Shown piece by piece: positions 34,183 through 42,613 of a DNA stretch of 64,000 nt. The translations under genes and the position numbers were made by a program. The stretch is taken from positions 156,731 to 220,730 of the forward strand of contig PHBO01000001.1 in NCBI GenBank assembly GCA_002840645.1, given 5' to 3'. The notes beneath the pieces were generated by a model. The model was given only the letters and a program-made list of their open reading frames with translations, ran no database searches and was not told the origin of the DNA. Each line of letters starts with the position of its first letter. Within the stretch, counting starts at the first letter, position 1. The stretch comes from Candidatus Cloacimonetes bacterium HGW-Cloacimonetes-3 (GTDB taxonomy: Bacteria > Cloacimonadota > Cloacimonadia > Cloacimonadales > Cloacimonadaceae).

Positions 34183-35947
34183 GCCAACCAGTGACCGTTT
34201 AGATTACAGCCAGATACTCGCTCCTCCCCCTGGATATGAAACCGTTTTTGCAGTAGGAACAACTTACTCACTTGACCTAGATGCTCTTATCGGAGCATGT
34301 ATAGCATTGGGTTTATCAGAAAGTACTGATAGCGCATTGAAGGATAACCCTCTCTACCTGCTCGAAGCACTCCGCAAAACATCCGATAAACTGTTGCTCT
34401 TTTGTGAAGCTGGTCAGATTAAGGCTCCCGGTATATCGAATAAACTACACCTCCTTCTTGAGAAGATGGTGGTAGAAATTGTGATGAAGAAAACGAAATC
34501 CTTCCATCCCAAGCTTTGGTTGGTTAAGTATGAAAATGCAAAGAAAGATACTCTGTACCGGTGTGTGGTGCTAAGCCGTAATCTAACTTTTGACCGCAGT
34601 TGGGATGTATCAGTTTGCATGGAAGGAAAGCCTGTTTCTGAAGCGAGCATCGATAAAACCAAACCTCTAACTGACTTTTTTATTGCTATATCACAGCTTG
34701 TTAATCGTCACGACATTGATAAGACAAAAAAGAAGTCACTATTGAGTCTAAGCACTGAACTCCAGAATGTGGAGTTTCAGCTTGAGAGCAAGATATTCAC
34801 TGATTTCAGCTTCTGTCCTGTGGGAATCTCCGGTTATGGTAAAGCACAAAGCGGGCTGTTCAAATCATACAACGAAATGTTGATAATCTCGCCATTTCTG
34901 AGTAGTAACATAGTTTCTGAGTTTAATACACTTGCCCTTACCAGTCAGCAACCCAAAACACTAATCACCCGTAAAACAGAATTGGCTAAACTCAGTCCGG
35001 ATGCTATTTCCAAATTTAACCTATTCGTTATGAAAGACATGGTCATTGATGGCGAAGAGAGTCTCGGCGAAGGTGATAATGATGACAAGCAAAGCCAGGA
35101 TATACACGCTAAGTTGTATTTAAAGACTAAATACTCAGATAGCGAGCTATTTATAGGTTCCCTGAATGCTACGAACAGTGCTATCAATGGGAATATTGAG
35201 TTTATGTTCAAGCTGTCTGGAAAACGAAGAAATCTGAATGTAGATGCCCTAAAACGAGACCTTTTTGGAGCCGATGACAAGAACAATCCGTTTGAACAAG
35301 TGGAGATAACAAATGATGCTGAACCGCCTCCAACAATCATAGAAAATCTGGATTTAGTTATCAAGGCCATCTGCAGGTTAAAAAGTAGTGCCAAAGTGCT
35401 TGAGATAGGCGACCAGTATTCTGTAGAGTTATCTTTTACAGGGTATCACCAGAATGATAATGTGTTTATCTCACCTTTAATGAAACCGGGCATGGAGCAG
35501 AACCTTACTGCAGCAATCAGGTTTGATAATCTTGATCTGCTCCAGTTGTCAGAGTTTTATATTATCCGTGTGATCGGTACAGAATCAAGCCTTAGAAGGG
35601 TTATCAAGATTAATACAGAGAATATGCCTGATAACAGAGAAAGCATGATAGCCAATAGCATTATCAGGAATAAAAGTGATTTCATCCAATACATCACTTT
35701 CATTCTGGGTGACAATTACCTTATCACAATGCTTGAGAATGCAAATCAGGCAAATTCGTTTAACTTTACCCACAAAGAACCTGTTCCAGCTCTCTATGAA
35801 AAGATGCTCAAAGCAGCGGCGCATTCACCTGGTAAACTTGATGAGATAAAGCAAGTACTGGAGCTTATAACTGATGACAGTAAGATACCGGACGGCTTCA
35901 AAGAATTATATGATCTATTTATGAAAGTGGTAAAGAAGAATGCTTGA
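34175..35947 (+). CDS. Phospholipase D-like (HKD) protein
   Basis: 590 aa. The start is set at MFKPTSDRLDY (GGGAG 6 nt upstream), not at the ORF-track MMDWEQL. Two PLD-type half-sites are visible: SFHPKLWLVKY followed by LSRNLTFDRSWD, and QDIHAKLYLKTKY followed by IGSLNATNSAINGN. These give the paired H-x-K ... N/S residues of the superfamily, which includes nucleases such as Nuc and BfiI. The C-terminal 200 residues are of unknown fold. It sits between DUF6361 and the helicase and is likely the nuclease effector of the module. Confidence 0.8.
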   Translation: MFKPTSDRLDYSQILAPPPGYETVFAVGTTYSLDLDALIGACIALGLSESTDSALKDNPLYLLEALRKTSDKLLLFCEAGQIKAPGISNKLHLLLEKMVVEIVMKKTKSFHPKLWLVKYENAKKDTLYRCVVLSRNLTFDRSWDVSVCMEGKPVSEASIDKTKPLTDFFIAISQLVNRHDIDKTKKKSLLSLSTELQNVEFQLESKIFTDFSFCPVGISGYGKAQSGLFKSYNEMLIISPFLSSNIVSEFNTLALTSQQPKTLITRKTELAKLSPDAISKFNLFVMKDMVIDGEESLGEGDNDDKQSQDIHAKLYLKTKYSDSELFIGSLNATNSAINGNIEFMFKLSGKRRNLNVDALKRDLFGADDKNNPFEQVEITNDAEPPPTIIENLDLVIKAICRLKSSAKVLEIGDQYSVELSFTGYHQNDNVFISPLMKPGMEQNLTAAIRFDNLDLLQLSEFYIIRVIGTESSLRRVIKINTENMPDNRESMIANSIIRNKSDFIQYITFILGDNYLITMLENANQANSFNFTHKEPVPALYEKMLKAAAHSPGKLDEIKQVLELITDDSKIPDGFKELYDLFMKVVKKNA

Positions 35948-38900
35948 AAAGCTAAAGTCAATTGAACAAACTGTCTTAGATGGCTTGAAGGACTTCCAAC
36001 TGGCGACTGCCAAAAGAGTCTTTGAGCTATACAAGCAAGGTCAGAAAAGAGTCTTGGTGGCTGATGAAGTGGGACTAGGTAAGACCCTGATCGCTAAAGG
36101 AGTAATTGCTCAAACAGCCAGATATCATTATGAAGATATGCAAGACGAACTTTTTAAGGTAGTTTATGTATGTTCTAATCAGGTTATAGCCAATCAGAAT
36201 CTGAATAAGCTGAAAATCTGTGAAGACATCACAGTGGATGGGGTCACAGATACCAGGCTATCCATGCAACATTTGAAGATTTATGAGCAGGAGTCTGATC
36301 CTAAGATAAAAGCAAACTATATCCAATTGATTCCACTTACTCCATCAACATCGTTTTACATTACAAGTGGCGGAGGCAGTGCCAGCGAAAGGGCGTTGAT
36401 CTATGCAATTCTTAAGAGAACAAATCTCTTCAGGGAGTTGTTTGAAAAGCATGAAGAGAAAATGAATGACATCTTTACTTGCACTGCAACAACTGGATGG
36501 ATAGCAGAAAGAAACAGATATGAAGAACGCGTTGTAAGATGCAACACTAATTCTGGTGGTTCGTATTTAAAAATGATTACCAGCTTAGTAGAAAAGAGTA
36601 TCTTAGACAATGGCTTGTTCGACGACATCGCCTCTCTGATCATAGATAAAAGTGGGCAGTATGTCGTTATGGGTAAGCTAAGGATGTTGTTTGCAGAAAT
36701 CAGCGTTGATCTCCTTAATCCTGACTTGGTTATAATGGATGAGTTTCAGCGGTTCAGATCACTGATTAAGGAAGATAACTCCAGCGAAACAAGCGTTCTG
36801 GCTCACAAGTTCTTGATGGGCAATGATGTAAAAGTGCTACTACTCTCTGCCACTCCCTACAAGCTATATTCCACTCTTGAAGAAATTTATGAAACAGGCA
36901 GTGATGATCCATACTATGAGTTTCTGGAAGTAATGAAGTTCATACAGCCCAATAAGCATCAGGAATTCAAAGAAATCTGGAGTAACTACTCTCTAAAACT
37001 CAGGGAACTGCACCAGGACAAAACATCGATCATTGAAGCCCGTGATATTGCAGAAAATGCTATGTACCAGGGAGTCTGTCGAACTGAGAGAATGGCTGCA
37101 ATTAAAAAAGCAACTTTGATCGATGACACCAAGGCTAAACAAGCAATCAGTATAAACGAAAACGACATCGTTACCTTTTTGGAAGCAGAAGATTTAGTGA
37201 AGAGTATATCTGGAATCAGTACTGTGCCCGTTGAGTACGTAAAATCCTGCCCATACCTACTTTCATTTTCGAATCAATACAAGTTCAGAAAGAACATCGA
37301 TAACCATTTTCGGCATAATCAACAGATGATAAACCAAGCTAAGAGAAAGATGCTGTGGATAGATGAAAGCGGCATTGAGAAATATAAAGAACTTATCACA
37401 GCAAATGCCAGACTGGAGATGCTCAAAGAGATCGCTTTCGAGAAGAAATCTGAACTGCTGCTCTGGATTCCACCCTCTAAGCCTTATTATGAACCACAGG
37501 GGGCATTTAAAGAAGCACATAACTTCTCTAAGATACTGGTGTTTTCGGCTTGGGAGATGGTTCCCCGAATGATTGCTTCCCTCATTTCATATGAGGCAGA
37601 ACGGCGATCTGTTGGCAAGCTTGTTGCTTTGAATAAAGATAAGAAGAATACGACATATTCAGCACCAAATAGCAGACGCTTCCCGGTTGCAAGATTACGT
37701 TTTAACATTGAAAATGATATGCCACAATCAATGAGCTTATTCTGTCTCCTATATCCATCTCAAACCTTAGCTGAGATTTATAATCCAATCAGTTACCTTA
37801 ACGAAGGTCACAATCTACATGAAATAGAAGATGAGTTGAAGAGCATTATTGAAACCAAGCTTAGCAGATTGACCGTTTATCAAGCTAACCCCAACAGAGT
37901 GGATGAAAGATGGTATTATTTAGCACCTATGCTCTTAGATAATGTGGACTACGTAGAGAAATGGCTTGCTTATGGCAAAGAGCTTATCTCAGCCAGTTTA
38001 GATGAGGACGAGCAGAAAAGTCAAAAAGGTTTTGAGGTTCACCTTGCAAAACTAAGGGAATATTATAGAAATCCTGATGCTGCTCAACTGGGACTGTTTC
38101 CGGTAGACTTGGCTCAAGTCTTATGCAGAATGGCTTTGGCTTCACCTGCTGTATGTGCTTATCGAGCCTATGGTCAGAACGCAAATTATGCTTCTCAATT
38201 TGCCAAGGCTATGATCAATCTCTTTAACAGAAATGAAGCGACTGCAATAATAGAGCTCTGCTACGTGAAAACAAGTGAAGATGCACATTGGATGAATGTG
38301 CTGCATTACTGTAGAGATGGCAATCTCCAGGCGATGCTGGACGAGTTCATTCACATGCTTACCGAATCAAATGGCTTAATTGATAATGAAAACAGGTACA
38401 AAGCTACCCATACTTTGATGCTGAATACCATGAAAACCCACTCAGCAAGTTATACAGTAGATACCTATCGAACCTTTAAGACCAATATTCTCAAAGGTAA
38501 GGAGAAGGGTATTTCACTCAGGTCTCATTTTGCTGTTGGATTCTATAAAGGCGAAGGCGAAAGCAGTAAGATAGTAAATCGTAAAGAGAGTATCAGAAAT
38601 TCATTTAACTCACCCTTTAGACCCTTTGTATTGGCTACTACATCTATCGGACAGGAGGGATTGGACTTCCATTACTACTGTCGAAAAATCATGCATTGGA
38701 ATCTGCCTTCAAACCCCATCGATCTCGAACAGAGAGAAGGTCGAATCGACAGATTCAAATGCCTTGCAATCAGGCAGAACATAGCAGAAAAGTATGCCGG
38801 AACGATTACATTCAAAAATGATGTATGGACAGAGATGTTTGATAGAGCAAAGCTGGAATACAATCCTGAGTACTCCGAATTGGTTCCATTCTGGTGTTTG

Positions 38901-39125
38901 CCAGATGCACAGGGCAGCAAGATTGAACGCATTGTCCCATCCTATCCACTGAGTAAGGATATAGGGAATTATGAAAGGTTAATCAAGATACTATCGTTAT
39001 ACCGATTAACTCTGGGTCAGGCAAGGCAGGAAGAGCTATTGGAGCATATCTTCAAGAACTTTGAGAATGGTGAGGAACTAAAAGAGCTTTTCATAAACTT
39101 GAGTCCATACTATAGGGATCATTGA
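35940..39125 (+). CDS. SF2 (SNF2/DEAD-like) helicase of the PLD module
   Basis: 1061 aa. The motor's first half shows motif I ADEVGLGKTLIAKG (about residue 40), motif II VIMDEFQRF (DEFQ in place of DEAH) and motif III LLLSATPYKLYST. A long middle region of unknown fold follows. The second half includes VLATTSIGQEGLDFHYY and the arginine-finger motif LEQREGRIDRFKC. The Q-less start and GLDF/EQREGRIDR pattern fit SNF2-related helicases found with defence nucleases. It overlaps the PLD gene by 8 nt. It could be a DNA translocase that senses invading DNA and presents it to the PLD-like protein; this is inference. Confidence 0.85.
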   Translation: MLEKLKSIEQTVLDGLKDFQLATAKRVFELYKQGQKRVLVADEVGLGKTLIAKGVIAQTARYHYEDMQDELFKVVYVCSNQVIANQNLNKLKICEDITVDGVTDTRLSMQHLKIYEQESDPKIKANYIQLIPLTPSTSFYITSGGGSASERALIYAILKRTNLFRELFEKHEEKMNDIFTCTATTGWIAERNRYEERVVRCNTNSGGSYLKMITSLVEKSILDNGLFDDIASLIIDKSGQYVVMGKLRMLFAEISVDLLNPDLVIMDEFQRFRSLIKEDNSSETSVLAHKFLMGNDVKVLLLSATPYKLYSTLEEIYETGSDDPYYEFLEVMKFIQPNKHQEFKEIWSNYSLKLRELHQDKTSIIEARDIAENAMYQGVCRTERMAAIKKATLIDDTKAKQAISINENDIVTFLEAEDLVKSISGISTVPVEYVKSCPYLLSFSNQYKFRKNIDNHFRHNQQMINQAKRKMLWIDESGIEKYKELITANARLEMLKEIAFEKKSELLLWIPPSKPYYEPQGAFKEAHNFSKILVFSAWEMVPRMIASLISYEAERRSVGKLVALNKDKKNTTYSAPNSRRFPVARLRFNIENDMPQSMSLFCLLYPSQTLAEIYNPISYLNEGHNLHEIEDELKSIIETKLSRLTVYQANPNRVDERWYYLAPMLLDNVDYVEKWLAYGKELISASLDEDEQKSQKGFEVHLAKLREYYRNPDAAQLGLFPVDLAQVLCRMALASPAVCAYRAYGQNANYASQFAKAMINLFNRNEATAIIELCYVKTSEDAHWMNVLHYCRDGNLQAMLDEFIHMLTESNGLIDNENRYKATHTLMLNTMKTHSASYTVDTYRTFKTNILKGKEKGISLRSHFAVGFYKGEGESSKIVNRKESIRNSFNSPFRPFVLATTSIGQEGLDFHYYCRKIMHWNLPSNPIDLEQREGRIDRFKCLAIRQNIAEKYAGTITFKNDVWTEMFDRAKLEYNPEYSELVPFWCLPDAQGSKIERIVPSYPLSKDIGNYERLIKILSLYRLTLGQARQEELLEHIFKNFENGEELKELFINLSPYYRDH

Positions 39126-39237
39126 CTGGCTTAATCATAAGTCCGCTGTTAATTCCTTATATAACTTATCATCTATTAAACGATAGTTTGTGAAGCCCAG
39201 AAACTGTTTAGTGTATTGTTATGCAGATATTATTCAC

Positions 39238-39810
39238 TTATCGTTTCCATTTGTATTCAATTAGGTCTACAAAGCCGTCTTCACCGCGAACTGAATCTAA
39301 GCCATTGTACTCATCTGAGTGCTTGAAAGTAAGAAACAAGACACCTTCGCCGATATCAGCGTTTGGTTTACGCTTGTGGTCATAGTAACATCTTGGGGCA
39401 ATGACTAGCTGTCGAAAAGGCTCGTTAAGGCTCCAGCTATCGCCCTTTAACTCCTGAAACTGCTGATCTATTCTTACAATGTTTTTTAGCAATTCTTCAG
39501 CGTATGCACGTACTTGTTCTGCTGCCATATTAGTAGATCCGCTTCCATTTGTATACTTTGTTTCAATAATGTAGAGATTTCTTTCCTCATCATAAGCTAC
39601 AAGATCTATTCTCTTTTTTTCAATAATGACTTCACCTAAGGGTATTTCATAACCGCAAGTCATAATAACTCTATTGTTTTGTTCGACCAAGCGCAATTTC
39701 GCTCTAGATGTGAACAGTTCCCATTGCATATGTTGTTCTTTTCTACTAATGTCTGGCTCTTTGAAGCGGTCGTAATTGAATAAGTGCAGGGGTTTGGTAC
39801 GGGTTTTCAT
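39238..39810 (-). CDS. PD-(D/E)XK-like nuclease (last gene of module B)
   Basis: 190 aa. The segment RIDLVAYDEERNLYIIETKYTNGSG has the core of the PD-(D/E)XK fold: Asp at the end of one strand, then E-x-K on the next. A basic C-terminus (EYKWKR) follows. A ribosome site (AAGGAG, 9 nt) supports the start. It lies 23 nt after the preceding minus-strand gene and converges with the PLD-module helicase across a 112-nt gap in which I see nothing. Probably a DNA nuclease; target unknown. Confidence 0.68.
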   Translation of the reverse strand: MKTRTKPLHLFNYDRFKEPDISRKEQHMQWELFTSRAKLRLVEQNNRVIMTCGYEIPLGEVIIEKKRIDLVAYDEERNLYIIETKYTNGSGSTNMAAEQVRAYAEELLKNIVRIDQQFQELKGDSWSLNEPFRQLVIAPRCYYDHKRKPNADIGEGVLFLTFKHSDEYNGLDSVRGEDGFVDLIEYKWKR

Positions 39811-39833
39811 TGTAATCTACTCCTTGGGGTAGT

Positions 39834-40559
39834 CTAGTACAGGCTGTCATCAGCAACGTGAATAAACACTTTATGTATATTCTCAGAATTGTACAGCTTC
39901 TCAATGCCCAGTGCCCGATCCTGTATGTAAAGAGAACTTTCCCAACCTGACACATCTTTGGGGCAATTGTATTTTGAATCCCGTACATCTCCTATGAAAT
40001 AAACAAGTACGATATGAGGATTATAGTTGTTCCGCTTCAGATAATCAAATAGCACAAGACGATTAGCGAGTTGGTAATAGCTATTGAGCCAATGGCTTTC
40101 ATTGTATTCTATGTTTAAACTCTCTGCAGTTCTCTTAAATGCTCTTGATATTTTGTTAATACTTACTTCTGATGTTGCTTTGCATTTAGATAGAAGTTCT
40201 TGTGTATGAGCTTTAGCCTCAACAAGAATAATATCTCTATTTTCATGTCCTTTACTTTTTAAATCGCTTGATACTAACCAACCGACAGCATCCCAATTAT
40301 GTTGTTCTCCAGAGGTAGGCCATACTTCTTTCCAGCCAGACACAACTGATTCGCTGTCTATGAATTCTAAACCTTTCAATTCAGAGTCGTACCATTTATC
40401 TTTTTCATGATTGAAATTGAAATCTAGCCAATCAATCCTTGCGTCACTTGTTGAATTACCCATAGCATTTATTATTGCCTTGTTAAAAGAATTTCTATGT
40501 CTGCCCATCCATCTAAGTAAATGGCATTCACTACCATATCCTATTCCTATTTTTGCCAT
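39834..40559 (-). CDS. Second PD-(D/E)XK-like protein of module B
   Basis: 241 aa. The N-terminus GIGYGSECHLLRWMGRHRN is distinctive. A likely nuclease core is HNWDAVGWLVS ... DIILVEAKAHTQEL, with Asp followed by E-x-K on the next strand. The remainder, including a helix-rich part and PHIVLVYFIGDV, resembles other restriction-like proteins of accessory regions. AAAGGAG lies 5 nt before the start, which is inside the end of the PHP/DnaE-like gene (13-nt overlap), indicating coupled translation. Confidence 0.65.
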   Translation of the reverse strand: MAKIGIGYGSECHLLRWMGRHRNSFNKAIINAMGNSTSDARIDWLDFNFNHEKDKWYDSELKGLEFIDSESVVSGWKEVWPTSGEQHNWDAVGWLVSSDLKSKGHENRDIILVEAKAHTQELLSKCKATSEVSINKISRAFKRTAESLNIEYNESHWLNSYYQLANRLVLFDYLKRNNYNPHIVLVYFIGDVRDSKYNCPKDVSGWESSLYIQDRALGIEKLYNSENIHKVFIHVADDSLY

Positions 40560-42604
40560 GATTTCTCCTTTGAATCAGTCTCATAAGTTATGTATGTTTC
40601 ACTAAATTCATTATTGAAATTCGCTTTTAACCATGCACTATGATAAGCAATTTTTGTCAATGTCATAGCATGATACTTTGGAAAAGCCATTCTACCATAG
40701 CTTTTAAAGAAGCTTAATACTTGATTTATTACTGGTTCAGTGAAACCATGCTCAAGAGCTTTAGTGGTAAAAGTCTCGAAGATGAGTTTAACTTCTTTGG
40801 GCTTTCCATGTATCAGTATTCTCTTGAAATTTTTTGCTTCTTCATCGGTGTATCCTGCCATTTGTCGCACCAAGCTAATTGTCTGCTCATGATAGATAAG
40901 CATGCCATGAGTCTCTGTTAAAATGCTTCTAAGTATAGGATGGGGATATTCCTGTCTGTTCTTGCGTCTATTTAAGTAGTCATTTAAGCGTTTATCTGGT
41001 TTTATTGTGTTAAGCACCATAAATGCCATCAATTCATTGAAACAGCATGGTTTGAACTTTTGTAATGCTTGCCGGGTGTAATTTGCATCAAGATGAAGGA
41101 CTCCCTCAGTTTCACCTCTTGCTATTATTGCATATGTTGAAGCGTCATTGAGTGGAATCGTATCAGGGTTTAAAGATAGCCCCCGGTTTTCCTTGATCAG
41201 AGCTAAGCAGTTCTGCATATCAATAAGAGCCTCCAGCTCAAAAATGTACAAGATTGGGTAACCGAGTTGCTCTAAAGCATGTATGTCAAATTGGTTATAA
41301 GGTATTGATTGATTGCGTGGCACAATTGGCAAAGGAGCATTACTCGGAACTATAACGAAGACTGTGGGCATGTATCCAATTCGTTCAAACACCCCCTCTA
41401 AGTCCGATATAATGCTTACTACCTTTGAGTAGAGATAGTTTTCCAAGGCGAAACAAGAGAAATCAATGGATTGCATTATCGCATCAAAAACAGACTTTGA
41501 GTACTTTGGCATCATATCAGTCAGCCATTCTATTTTGTCTTCAGAGACACCTAATACCCTGGCCACAGCACTAAACAGGTTCTTTGTGGAATAGCGACCA
41601 TATGTGCTTACAGGCACGATTTGAAAGTCACTGAAGCCATCTTGCACAGTTTCAACTAAATCATCCAGCATGCCAGATGGAATGTGTAAGTTGATCCTAT
41701 TCTTGGCTTTATATGATATGTAATTGCATTCAGGAAGGCTGCACTGCTGCAATTTTTCGAGGATGTCCGAAGCATTATGATTCATCTCTAAGGGGAGCTC
41801 AGACAAGAGATCAAGTTCAATACTCTCAGCAATTGTGAGGGTATTCGAAATAGCCTGTGGAGGATGATCGATGAGCTTTTTCATCTCCTGGGGTGTTTTG
41901 AAATAGTATTCATTGCAGGCAAATCGTTTGCTCTCAGCAGCTTTGAAGTCCATTCCTGTGCGCATGCAATTCAAGGCATCGATTGCTTCTGATTGCCGTT
42001 TATCTATGTAATGGCAGTCGTTTGTCAATACCACCTGAGTCTTAGTTTGGTACGCAAGGTTCAGTAGCAGGTTCATGGCAATCGCTTCCTTGGGTAATCC
42101 ATGATTCTGAAACTCCAGATAGTACCTGTCACTAAAGACAGACTTGTACCAATCGATGGTTTGAAGAGCATCATCCTGCTTATCTTCAAGAAGGAGAGTA
42201 CCCAGTTCTCCCACGACGCTGAATGAAAGGCAAATCAAACCTGTAGAATGTTTTGCCAATTGACTTTTAGTGGCCTTGGGTTCTGATCTATCATTCTCAT
42301 AAGCAAGACTGATCAAGCGGGATAGATTGTGGAAACCTTCCAAATTTTGAGCTATAAGAATCACCGAGAAAGCTCTGCTATCGCTAATATCATTTATAAC
42401 ACTGATCTCCAGTCCAATGATGGGTTTTATCCCTACGTCATTACACTTCTGACTGAACCGTATTGCTCCGGCTATTGAGTTTCTGTCTGTAATTGCTACA
42501 GCAGGCATCTTAAGTTCCTTGGCTCTTTTGACTAGCTTTTCTATCTGGCATGCGCCATCGAGCCAACTGTATTCAGTGTGAACATGTAAATGAACAAACG
42601 ACAT
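40547..42604 (-). CDS. PHP-domain DnaE-like protein with lost polymerase active site
   Basis: 685 aa, much shorter than a replicative DnaE (about 1,150). Residues 1 to about 250 are a PHP domain with likely metal ligands H7 and H9 (HLHVHTEYS), D16 (LDGA), E66 (GLE) and TNDCHY. One usual His (in TDHGN) is Arg41. Further on are DnaE-like parts: VSTYGRYSTKNLFSAVARVLGVS, then IKENRGLSLNPDTIPLND and GETEGVLHLD, then MLIYHEQTISLVRQMAGYT and FPKYHAMTLTKIAYHSAWLKA. The palm's PDxDxD is replaced by HIPSGMLDD, and the KxDxLGL aspartate by YIFELEAL. So the polymerase should be dead while the PHP phosphoesterase/exonuclease may be active. The thumb, clamp-binding and OB regions are missing. AGGAGG precedes the start. 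Confidence 0.82.
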   Translation of the reverse strand: MSFVHLHVHTEYSWLDGACQIEKLVKRAKELKMPAVAITDRNSIAGAIRFSQKCNDVGIKPIIGLEISVINDISDSRAFSVILIAQNLEGFHNLSRLISLAYENDRSEPKATKSQLAKHSTGLICLSFSVVGELGTLLLEDKQDDALQTIDWYKSVFSDRYYLEFQNHGLPKEAIAMNLLLNLAYQTKTQVVLTNDCHYIDKRQSEAIDALNCMRTGMDFKAAESKRFACNEYYFKTPQEMKKLIDHPPQAISNTLTIAESIELDLLSELPLEMNHNASDILEKLQQCSLPECNYISYKAKNRINLHIPSGMLDDLVETVQDGFSDFQIVPVSTYGRYSTKNLFSAVARVLGVSEDKIEWLTDMMPKYSKSVFDAIMQSIDFSCFALENYLYSKVVSIISDLEGVFERIGYMPTVFVIVPSNAPLPIVPRNQSIPYNQFDIHALEQLGYPILYIFELEALIDMQNCLALIKENRGLSLNPDTIPLNDASTYAIIARGETEGVLHLDANYTRQALQKFKPCCFNELMAFMVLNTIKPDKRLNDYLNRRKNRQEYPHPILRSILTETHGMLIYHEQTISLVRQMAGYTDEEAKNFKRILIHGKPKEVKLIFETFTTKALEHGFTEPVINQVLSFFKSYGRMAFPKYHAMTLTKIAYHSAWLKANFNNEFSETYITYETDSKEKSWQK

Positions 42605-42613
42605 TTGCTCCTC

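Noticed and set aside
32606-39125. DISARM or Mokosh assignment for the PLD/helicase operon
   Set aside because: DISARM needs DUF1998 and a methylase, and Mokosh uses an SF1-type helicase; neither is present.
40547-42604. Functional DNA polymerase III alpha subunit (dnaE)
   Set aside because: The palm aspartates and the whole C-terminal third are missing, and it sits in an accessory operon.
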